A DNA stretch of 5,027 nt from Treponema sp. (GTDB lineage Bacteria; Spirochaetota; Spirochaetia; Treponematales; Breznakiellaceae): contig JAIRRU010000315.1 of NCBI GenBank assembly GCA_031255815.1, positions 1-5,027 on the forward strand, given 5' to 3'. Made by a program: the position numbers and the translations under genes. The notes under the pieces were generated by a model. That model saw nothing but the letters and a program-made list of their open reading frames with translations, was not told the DNA's origin and did no database searches. Below, piece by piece: positions 1-5,027 of the stretch. The stretch's first letter is position 1. Every line of letters starts with the position of its first letter.

Positions 1-399
1 AACCGCCAGGAGGGCTCCCAGGGAGAAAAGGAGGGTAACCAACTCGCTGGTTACCGAGGCCAGGGTGAAGATGTATTTTGGAACATAGATTTTTTTTATA
101 AGTGCCGAGGCCCCGAGAACCGAGGGGATAGCCCTGCCGACGGCTCCTGACATAAAAGAAAAAAGGAGGCTTCCGCTGAGCAGGTACACAGGGAAATTAT
201 CAACTCCTCTGGCGAACATGGTAGAAAAAACGATGGTCATGATAAGCATGGTGAAAAGGGGGTTAAGGACGCTCCAAAGATAGCCGAGTACACTCCGCCG
301 GTATTTGAGTTTGATGTCTCTTGACACCAGCTGGAAAAACAGTTCCCGGTATCTGAAAAAGGTGTGTATGCGAGCTAATAAGCCCTGATTAATTCTCAC
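1..399 (-). CDS. ABC-2 type polysaccharide export permease, N-terminal half (partial)
   Basis: The first 133 codons of an inner-membrane permease; the rest lies beyond position 1. Family members are about 260-270 residues, so roughly half is present. The start is a GTG at 397-399, 3 bases after the stop of the upstream glycosyltransferase; a weak GGGAAG about 8 bases before it could serve as ribosome binding site, and coupling to the upstream gene is likely. A conserved N-terminal segment (about residues 23-47, with SRDIKLKYRRSVLGYLWS then NP) precedes a hydrophobic helix at about 45-62, further hydrophobic stretches at about 70-95, the family-typical KKIYVPKYIF at 102-111, and a third helix running off the edge. 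These features fit the Wzm/TagG class, which with a separate ATPase exports lipid-linked O-antigen, teichoic acid or similar glycans. The ATPase partner is not in the window; I expect it further along the minus strand. Confidence 0.9.
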   Translation of the reverse strand, partial: MRINQGLLARIHTFFRYRELFFQLVSRDIKLKYRRSVLGYLWSVLNPLFTMLIMTIVFSTMFARGVDNFPVYLLSGSLLFSFMSGAVGRAIPSVLGASALIKKIYVPKYIFTLASVTSELVTLLFSLGALLAV

Positions 400-402
400 T
401 GC

Positions 403-1479
403 CTACGCTTCCCGCAGCCATATACGATAAAACCCTCTCCGGAAAAAACCGGGAAGAAGGCCCACCGCCGTGCGGCAGACGATCATGGCAAAAAATTCCG
501 GCAGGTTTACGAAACCTTCCAGATAAGCCGTCTTCCAAAACCGGAGATTAGCCCTGATATACCCAAGACCCCCCCGCCGCCGGTAATGGCCGCTGCCGGC
601 CCGCATATACACCAGCGTTTCCCCCAGGTTCCCCAGCCTTGCCCCTCCCCGGATCATCCTGAGCCATAGGTCGTAATCTTCAAATCCGGGCATATCCCGG
701 TAGTTCCCCGCTGTAAGCACGGCGCTTTTGCGGAACATCACGGACGGATGGTTCATGGGATTCCGCCGCCGGGAAAACCGGACCAGTTCGCTGTGGGAGA
801 GGGGGGGCCGTCGTTTTACCCGGGCGTTCCGGATATCCGCCGATCCGCCGGGCCGGGGCTCGGTTTTTTCCGCGAACTCTTCCACCATGGCGCCGCAGAG
901 GTCCAAGTTCTGTTCCCGCATGTAACGGAGCTGTTTCCCGCAACGGTCGGGCCGGGAGATATCGTCACTGTCCATCCGGGCGACATAGCCGGCGCTGCAA
1001 TAACGGAGGCCTTCCCGCAAAACGGGACCTAATCCCGCTTGTTTGGGAAGCCTGATTACCCGGAAGAGATCCGGATAGCCAGCTGCAAAGGAAGTGAGGA
1101 GGGCGTCGAGGGCGGGGGTAAGGGGGCCGTCACAGACGAGGATAAATTCCAGCGGGGGGAGATCCTGGGAAAGCATGCTCGTTACGCTTTCCCGGAAGGA
1201 TTCGGGCCGTTCTCCGGCATAGACCGGCATAAGCACTGAATAAGGCCCGGCGCCTGCCGGGGGCGGCCCGGGCGCCGGCGCCGCTCCCCCCGCAAGCGCC
1301 CCGCGCTCCCCCCGCAAGCGGGAGGGCGCCGCCGGGCCGGGGCGAAGCGTAAACGGGCCGTTACGCTCCCCCGGGGCCCTAAGGCGGCGGGAGGTTCGGG
1401 GGCCGCGGGCTGGGGCCGCTTGTTCCTTTTCCGATAAGGAATTAGCGATCCCGTCAGAGGGGGAGTCAATTTTATGCAA
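403..1479 (-). CDS. Family 2 glycosyltransferase (AmsE-like), start uncertain
   Basis: A GT-A fold glycosyltransferase that probably adds a sugar from a nucleotide-sugar donor to a surface polysaccharide precursor at the cytoplasmic membrane face. With the first in-frame start (TTG, 1477-1479) it has 358 residues. The enzyme domain starts at about residue 80 with YSVLMPVYAGE, followed by VCDGPL (115-120), the metal/donor-binding MDSDD (169-173), RNPMNHPSVMFRKSAV (239-254) and FEDYDLWLRM (266-275). A C-terminal YRRRGG segment and a hydrophobic stretch around 323-345 follow. The arrangement matches the amylovoran AmsE-type family as I know it; donor and acceptor cannot be read. Residues 21-79 are rich in Arg, Gly, Pro and Ala, are encoded by palindromic repeat DNA and resemble no family member. 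No start candidate (TTG 1479, TTG 1317, GTG 1236, ATG 1230) has a good ribosome binding site; the last two would trim or cut into the first beta strand. The permease gene follows directly. Confidence 0.85.
   Translation of the reverse strand: MHKIDSPSDGIANSLSEKEQAAPARGPRTSRRLRAPGERNGPFTLRPGPAAPSRLRGERGALAGGAAPAPGPPPAGAGPYSVLMPVYAGERPESFRESVTSMLSQDLPPLEFILVCDGPLTPALDALLTSFAAGYPDLFRVIRLPKQAGLGPVLREGLRYCSAGYVARMDSDDISRPDRCGKQLRYMREQNLDLCGAMVEEFAEKTEPRPGGSADIRNARVKRRPPLSHSELVRFSRRRNPMNHPSVMFRKSAVLTAGNYRDMPGFEDYDLWLRMIRGGARLGNLGETLVYMRAGSGHYRRRGGLGYIRANLRFWKTAYLEGFVNLPEFFAMIVCRTAVGLLPGFFRRGFYRIWLREA
1240..1420. repeat. GC-rich palindromic repeat block inside the glycosyltransferase 5' region
   Basis: This stretch is almost only G and C and full of symmetry. 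The 17-base unit CGCTCCCCCCGCAAGCG occurs twice exactly, at 1282-1298 and 1304-1320, and its first nine bases recur at 1364-1372. GGCGCCGGCGCC (1271-1282) and GCCCGGGC (1266-1273) are perfect palindromes. CCCG-CAAG-CGGG (1312-1323) forms a 4-base-loop hairpin, and AGCGTAA at 1346-1352 pairs with TTACGCT at 1361-1367. The flanks on both sides are of ordinary composition. It is open in the glycosyltransferase frame, where it reads as Arg/Gly/Pro/Ala-rich low complexity. It looks like a REP-like or palindromic mobile repeat; only its internal symmetry is seen here, its dispersal in the genome is not. Confidence 0.65.
1441..1469 (-). promoter_or_regulatory. Candidate sigma-70 type promoter for the glycosyltransferase-permease pair
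   Basis: On the minus strand TTGACT (1464-1469, 5 of 6 to the -35 consensus) is separated by exactly 17 bases from GCTAAT (1441-1446, 4 of 6 to the -10 consensus). Transcription would begin near 1434, inside a small inverted repeat (TTCCTT 1423-1428, AAGGAA 1436-1441). If the promoter is real, the TTG at 1477-1479 would not be on this transcript and translation would have to start further in. Spirochaete promoters can deviate, and matches of this strength also occur by chance. Confidence 0.35.
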
Positions 1480-1531
1480 CTGGGGGTGTATCCAGGTGTG
1501 TAGCCGCTATACCCCCAAAGGGGGCTTTTTT
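1480..1531 (+). promoter_or_regulatory. Folded leader of the recombinase gene, masking its ribosome binding site
   Basis: Immediately before the ATG at 1532 lies AAAGGGGG (1517-1524), a strong Shine-Dalgarno-like run with a 7-base spacer. The five Gs can pair with CCCCC at 1512-1516 across an AAA loop, and the stem is followed by C and six Ts (1526-1531), so it resembles both a short intrinsic terminator and a translation-blocking hairpin. The same C-tract can instead pair with an upstream GGGGGTGTA (1482-1490, with TATACCCCC at 1508-1516; nine pairs including one G-U), which would free the ribosome binding site. The two stems exclude each other. CTGG (1480-1483) with CCAG (1492-1495) offers a third pairing. 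What would switch them is unknown; the DNA could instead be a recombinase binding or attachment site. Confidence 0.5.
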
Positions 1532-2746
1532 ATGCGGATTAAGGAAAGCTACAGTCTCTACAAAAGATGTCTTTCTTCAGGCCGTGTGGTGTTTTATTAC
1601 CGGACTTATGACCACAACGGAAACCGGACCTTCGGGCGTTCCACGGGGCAGAGTACCAGGACGGCGGCCAGGGAATTCTGTAACCGCCTGCTCAGGGAGA
1701 ACAGGCTTATTCCGGGCCAGGAGGGACGCGCGCCTGCGCCTTTCTTCAGGGATTACGCCCGGGGCTTTTGGGATTACGAAACCAGTTCCTACTTAAAGAG
1801 CCGCAGGGGAAGGCGGCCCATCAGCAGGGGTTACGCGACCCAGGGAGAATACGCGGTGCGGAACCATCTTGTCCCGGCCTTTGGCGGTAAACGGCTCGAC
1901 GAGATTAGCGAATTTGACATTGATTTCTGGCTTTCCGCCTTCAAAGACCGGGAGTATATCACAAACGACAAAATTACCAAACGGCATTACAAAAGCAACA
2001 CTGCCAATCTTGCCTTCAAGATTCTGCGGATCATGCTCAACTACGCGGTAAAGCAAAAACAGATCGCCGCGAATCCCTGCAAAGGCGTTGAGATGTTAAA
2101 TATCGACGATGAAAAAAAGATAGAGATACTAAGTGCCGGCGAGGTAAAAGAATTATTCCCGCCGGACTGGGGAAGGGTTTGGGACGAGGAGATATTTTAT
2201 GTGCTGAATAAACTCGCGGCTTGTACCGGTATGCGGCACGGAGAACTTCTGGGCCTGCGGGGGGAATTTGTTTACGAGACTCACATTGATGTGTGCGCCC
2301 AATACAACCGCTACGGATACCAGGATGTCAAAACCCACAGGCCGCGTAACATTCCTGTTCCGCCTGGCGTCCGGGAGGATCTAAGAACGCTGGCGCGGAA
2401 AAACGGCAAAGGTTACCTTTTCTCCCGCGACGGGGGGGACAAGCCGGTTACCCGTAAGTACGTTTACCTGAGCCTGTACAAGGCCCTCGAACGCATCGGC
2501 ATCGGCGAAGAAGAACGGAAACGGCGGAACCTGTCCATGCACGGGTGGCGGCATTTCCTCAACACCACCCTCCTCATGGCGAATATCCCCGATGCCAAAG
2601 TTATGTCGGTTACGGGGCACGCGTCCCGGAAAATGAAAGAACGCTACACTCACTTTGACAACACCAAAATGACCGATGTTATCGCGGTGCAGGAGGGGCT
2701 GCTTCTGCCGGAGCCTCCCCTGCAGGCGAACCGCCGTTTACCCTGA
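1532..2746 (+). CDS. Tyrosine recombinase / phage-type integrase
   Basis: A 404-residue site-specific recombinase that cuts and rejoins DNA through a covalent phosphotyrosine. I chose the ATG at 1532 because AAAGGGGG sits 7 bases upstream; an in-frame GTG at 1496 would add 12 residues encoded by the leader hairpin. Numbered from the ATG, residues about 1-60 look like an arm-type DNA-binding region ([18 protein letters not shown]), about 65-190 form the SAM-like core-binding domain ([16 protein letters not shown], then [22 protein letters not shown]), and the rest is catalytic. All active-site residues are visible: R235 in [12 protein letters not shown]267 in [12 protein letters not shown]337 and R340 in MHGWRH, H363 in TGHAS, and nucleophile Y372 in RYTHFD. 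It therefore appears functional. The domain plan is that of integrases of phages, islands and conjugative elements rather than the roughly 300-residue XerC/D. It is alone on the plus strand and overlaps the end of dnaJ by 9 bases; no excisionase or cargo is recognisable on its strand. Confidence 0.93.
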   Translation: MRIKESYSLYKRCLSSGRVVFYYRTYDHNGNRTFGRSTGQSTRTAAREFCNRLLRENRLIPGQEGRAPAPFFRDYARGFWDYETSSYLKSRRGRRPISRGYATQGEYAVRNHLVPAFGGKRLDEISEFDIDFWLSAFKDREYITNDKITKRHYKSNTANLAFKILRIMLNYAVKQKQIAANPCKGVEMLNIDDEKKIEILSAGEVKELFPPDWGRVWDEEIFYVLNKLAACTGMRHGELLGLRGEFVYETHIDVCAQYNRYGYQDVKTHRPRNIPVPPGVREDLRTLARKNGKGYLFSRDGGDKPVTRKYVYLSLYKALERIGIGEEERKRRNLSMHGWRHFLNTTLLMANIPDAKVMSVTGHASRKMKERYTHFDNTKMTDVIAVQEGLLLPEPPLQANRRLP

Positions 2747-3865
2747 CAGTTCCGAAAGGGGGATGGGCTTAGGGCTGTCGTTTTCCCCTTCGCTGCGGGA
2801 AAGCTCCTCCATAAGCTCCCGCCCCCGTTTGGAGAGTTTGGCGGGTATCTGAATCATAAATTTGATAAAAAGGCTGCCCCGGCGGCCCCCGGCCGGAACA
2901 CCCTCGTCCCGGATGCGGAGCATTTTGCCGTTCTGTATCCCCGGCGGGACTTTCACCTTGATGGTTTTGCCGTCCAGGGTGCTTACATGGATCTCCGCCC
3001 CCAGCGCCGCCTGGGGTACCGAAATCGGAACGGCGCAGTACAGATCCGCGTCCTGGCGTTCAAAATACTCATGGGCCTGCACCCGAATGAACACATAGAG
3101 GTCGCCCGGGGGCCCGCCGTTGGGGCCGGCGTCTCCCTGGCGGGAAATAACCAGCCTGCGGCCGCTTTCCACTCCCGCAGGAATGGTAACCATGATCTTC
3201 TGGCGCTTTTTCCGGGCCCCCGACCCCCCGCAGTCCTTGCAGGGGTGTTCGATGATGTAGCCTTCCCCGCCGCAACTGGGGCAGGTGGAGGCTACCGAGA
3301 AGAAGCCCTGGCTGTGCCGCACCTGGCCGGAACCCTGGCAGGTGGGGCAGACCTTCTTGCCCGATCCTCCCGCCGCGCCGGAACCGTGGCAGGCCTGGCA
3401 GGTCTCGTTCCGGGAGTACTGAATTTCCACCTTGGTTCCAAAAACCGCATCCTTAAAAGGTATCTCCACATCGTAACGGAGATTCGCGCCCTGCCGGATG
3501 CCGCTTCCTCCCCCCCCGCCCCGGCGGCTGCTGCCAAAGAAGGTATCGAATATGTTGCCAAAGCCCCCCAGATCGCCGAAGATATCCTCAAAACCCCGGA
3601 AAGCCTGAGAAAAATCCCCGTGGCTTGCCCCGGACATGCCCTCGACTCCGGCAAAGCCGAACTGATCGTAGGCGGCCTTTTTCTGATCGTCCGAGAGTAT
3701 CTCGTAGGCCTCGGCAGCCTCCTTGAATTTCTCTTCCGCTTCCTTGTTTCCCGGATTTTTGTCCGGATGGTACTGAATGGCAAGCTTCCGGTATGCTTTT
3801 TTGATATCATCCTTCGAGGCGTTCTTTTCTACCCCCAAGACTTCGTAGTAATCGCGCTTTGCCAT
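2738..3865 (-). CDS. dnaJ: Chaperone protein DnaJ (Hsp40)
   Basis: A complete 375-residue class A J-protein, normal length for the family. It acts in the cytoplasm, delivering unfolded clients to DnaK and stimulating DnaK ATP hydrolysis. The J domain (about 1-70) has the essential HPD at 33-35 within [10 protein letters not shown] Gly/Phe-rich region follows (about 72-125, including [19 protein letters not shown]). The zinc-binding domain has four CxxCxGxG repeats beginning at Cys156, Cys173, Cys195 and Cys209, all cysteines intact. Two beta-sandwich client-binding domains ([23 protein letters not shown]) and a C-terminal dimerisation region complete it. The start is ATG at 3863-3865, at the typical [11 protein letters not shown]; no clear Shine-Dalgarno is seen just upstream. 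It lies 146 bases after dnaK on the same strand, and its TAA (2738-2740) sits inside the end of the convergent recombinase gene. I see no intrinsic terminator after it. Confidence 0.98.
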   Translation of the reverse strand: MAKRDYYEVLGVEKNASKDDIKKAYRKLAIQYHPDKNPGNKEAEEKFKEAAEAYEILSDDQKKAAYDQFGFAGVEGMSGASHGDFSQAFRGFEDIFGDLGGFGNIFDTFFGSSRRGGGGGSGIRQGANLRYDVEIPFKDAVFGTKVEIQYSRNETCQACHGSGAAGGSGKKVCPTCQGSGQVRHSQGFFSVASTCPSCGGEGYIIEHPCKDCGGSGARKKRQKIMVTIPAGVESGRRLVISRQGDAGPNGGPPGDLYVFIRVQAHEYFERQDADLYCAVPISVPQAALGAEIHVSTLDGKTIKVKVPPGIQNGKMLRIRDEGVPAGGRRGSLFIKFMIQIPAKLSKRGRELMEELSRSEGENDSPKPIPLSELSG

Positions 3866-3954
3866 ATCTTTTGCGGTAAGCCGGAAACAATGAAAACAAG
3901 CTGTTTTTTGATCAGCCGGCGGGGCTTGAAAACCAAAGCCCGCGCGGCGTACAA

Positions 3955-3990
3955 CCGCTTCCCCTTCACTGCCGGCCGCTTACCTTCACT
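3955..3990. repeat. Imperfect direct repeat in the dnaK-dnaJ gap
   Basis: CCGCTTCCCCTTCACT (3955-3970) and CCGCTTACCTTCACT (3976-3990) are near-identical copies that differ only by CC versus A in the middle, separated by five bases. The copies start 21 bases apart, about two helical turns, so they could be paired protein-binding half sites, or simply a small duplication. On the minus-strand transcript they read as purine-rich AGTGAAGG...AAGCGG. The remainder of the 146-base gap (3866-4011) has another stem, GGGCTT (3922-3927) with AAGCCC (3936-3941), but no convincing promoter and no CIRCE-like operator. Confidence 0.45.
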
Positions 3991-3997
3991 CCTCGCC

Positions 3998-4017
3998 GCG
4001 CCAAAGGCGCTTTATTT
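3998..4017 (+). terminator. Short GC hairpin with T-rich tail just after dnaK, oriented on the plus strand
   Basis: GCGCC (3998-4002), loop AAA, GGCGC (4006-4010), followed by TTTATTTG. The layout of an intrinsic terminator is present only for plus-strand transcripts, yet the neighbouring genes are read on the minus strand, where the hairpin follows the dnaK stop by one base and lacks a U-tract. It may therefore act on antisense transcripts, or as a 3' stabilising or processing structure between dnaK and dnaJ. The stem is only five pairs, so functional importance is doubtful. Confidence 0.3.
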
Positions 4018-5027
4018 GTTATCGTCCACGACCTCGTAATCAGCGTCTTCCGCGCCCTTGGTGTTGCCGCTGCCGGAAGCTCCCGCGCCGGTTCCGTCCA
4101 CCGCGCCGGGCCCGGTTCCGTCCTGGGGCCCCGCTCCCGCCGCGCCCTGCTGCGCGGCCTGCGTCTTGTACAACTCCTCGGCAATTTTGTAGGACGCCTG
4201 TTTGAGGGCTTCGGTCTTGGCCTTTACCGCCTCAGTATCCCCGCTCTCAAGGGCCTTCCGCAGATCGGCAATGGCCTCTTCGGTCTTGGACTTATCGGCG
4301 GGGCTCATCTTGTCCCCCAGATCCTTGATGTTCTTCTCGGTGCTGTAGATCATGGTGTCCGCTTCGTTCCGCACCTCCGCCTTTTCCCTTTCCTTCTTGT
4401 CTTCCTCGGCGTGAAGTTCCGCCTCTTTGACCATGCGGTCAATATCGGTGTCCGAGAGGCCCGAGGAGCTTTCTATGCGGATCTTCTGCTCCTTGCCCGT
4501 GCCCAGATCCTTCGCGGATACGTGAACAATGCCGTTGGCGTCAATATCGAAGGTAACCTCAATCTGAGGCATACCCCGGGGCGCCGGGGGAATTCCCACC
4601 AGGTCAAAACGGCCCAGGGTGCGGTTCTGGCTCGCCATTTCCCGCTCCCCCTGGAGCACCTGGATGGAAACCGCGGTCTGGCCGTCCGCGGCGGTGGAGA
4701 ACACCTGGCTCTTCCGGGTGGGGATGGTAGTGTTCCGGGGGATAAGCTTGGTCATCACCCCGCCCAGGGTCTCTATACCCAGGGAGAGGGGGGTTACGTC
4801 CAGCAGCAGCACGTCTTTCACGTCGCCGCCCAGAATACCGCCCTGGATGGCCGCGCCGATGGCCACCGCCTCATCGGGGTTCACCCCCTTGTTGGGTTCC
4901 CTTTTAAAGAGATCCTTAACGATCTGCTGTACCGCGGGGATACGGGTGGAACCGCCCACCAGGATCACCTCGTCGATCTGATCGGCCTTGAGGCCCGCGT
5001 CGGTCAGGGCCTTTTTACAGGGCTCCT
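4012..5027 (-). CDS. dnaK: Chaperone protein DnaK (Hsp70), C-terminal half (partial)
   Basis: The last 337 codons of DnaK; the N-terminal part, about the first 315-320 residues by comparison with E. coli, lies beyond 5027. The open frame runs through the window edge ([19 protein letters not shown] precedes the valine at 4966-4968), so that codon is an internal GTG, not a start. The end of the ATPase domain carries the Hsp70 signature [13 protein letters not shown] (fragment residues 21-33) and [15 protein letters not shown]. The interdomain linker region is [16 protein letters not shown] (71-86), then the client-binding beta domain (about 87-185, with [19 protein letters not shown]) and the helical lid (about 190-290). 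A flexible tail (about 291-325) is rich in Gly, Ala, Ser and Thr with two DGTG copies, and ends in DYEVVDDNK. DnaK is the ATP-driven cytoplasmic chaperone partnered by DnaJ, the next gene, and GrpE, often encoded just upstream but outside this window. Confidence 0.98.
   Translation of the reverse strand, partial: EPCKKALTDAGLKADQIDEVILVGGSTRIPAVQQIVKDLFKREPNKGVNPDEAVAIGAAIQGGILGGDVKDVLLLDVTPLSLGIETLGGVMTKLIPRNTTIPTRKSQVFSTAADGQTAVSIQVLQGEREMASQNRTLGRFDLVGIPPAPRGMPQIEVTFDIDANGIVHVSAKDLGTGKEQKIRIESSSGLSDTDIDRMVKEAELHAEEDKKEREKAEVRNEADTMIYSTEKNIKDLGDKMSPADKSKTEEAIADLRKALESGDTEAVKAKTEALKQASYKIAEELYKTQAAQQGAAGAGPQDGTGPGAVDGTGAGASGSGNTKGAEDADYEVVDDNK

Noticed and set aside
1240..1340. CRISPR array suggested by the repeated CGCTCCCCCCGCAAGCG
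   Set aside because: There are only two full copies, separated by five bases, with no spacer-sized intervals and no cas genes in view.
1182..1469. Minus-strand 95-codon frame overlapping the glycosyltransferase start
   Set aside because: It is a shifted reading of the GC-rich repeat with no recognisable protein features.
1496..1531. GTG at 1496 as the integrase start, adding MCSRYTPKGGFF
   Set aside because: The extension is simply the translated hairpin, while the ATG at 1532 has a better spaced AAAGGGGG. It is kept only as an alternative in the leader finding.
1480..1531. Integron attC or attI site next to the integrase
   Set aside because: I see no RYYYAAC/GTTRRRY core pair and no cassette array, and the protein has an arm-binding N-terminus unlike compact IntI proteins.
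2692..2722. Imperfect GGAGGGGCT / AGCCTCCCC stem near the integrase 3' end as a terminator
   Set aside because: It is inside coding sequence, has a mismatch and no T-tract on either strand.
2987..4039. A 350-codon open frame on the plus strand across dnaJ and the dnaK-dnaJ gap
   Set aside because: It is antisense to a certain dnaJ gene, its translation matches no family I know, and long antisense frames are expected in GC-rich coding DNA.
4966..4968. Start of dnaK at the valine codon GTG
   Set aside because: The frame continues upstream to the window edge with conserved DnaK residues ([12 protein letters not shown]), so the codon is internal.

Overview
The window looks like part of a spirochaete chromosome, most likely a Treponema-type organism with fairly high GC. 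This is inferred from the DnaJ and DnaK proteins, which resemble treponemal versions as I remember them; no database search was run. All genes but one are on the minus strand, coding is dense, and the largest gap between genes is 146 bases.

Right part (2738-5027): the end of a chaperone operon, read leftward. The 3' half of dnaK (cut by the window edge) is followed by a complete dnaJ. The DnaJ co-chaperone stimulates the DnaK ATPase and hands it unfolded clients. The 146-base gap between them holds an imperfect direct repeat and a small GC hairpin.

Middle (1480-2746): one complete tyrosine recombinase on the plus strand, with the full R-K-H-R-H-Y catalytic set. Its stop codon lies inside the end of dnaJ (tail-to-tail overlap of 9 bases). 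Its start follows a short leader in which two stems compete for the same C-tract, one of them burying the ribosome binding site. No excisionase, other phage gene or transposase is visible.

Left part (1-1479): a family 2 glycosyltransferase of the AmsE type, followed 3 bases later by the first half of an ABC-2 polysaccharide-export permease. This pair is the start of a cell-surface polysaccharide or glycolipid cluster that continues beyond position 1. The 5' third of the glycosyltransferase reading frame is not family-like: about 180 bases of palindromic, GC-rich repeat DNA lie between the first possible start codon and the start of the enzyme domain.

The most interesting points are the solitary recombinase wedged between a housekeeping chaperone operon and a surface-polysaccharide cluster, its folded leader, and the palindromic repeat apparently built into the glycosyltransferase gene. 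I did not find a clearly new multi-gene system in the window.
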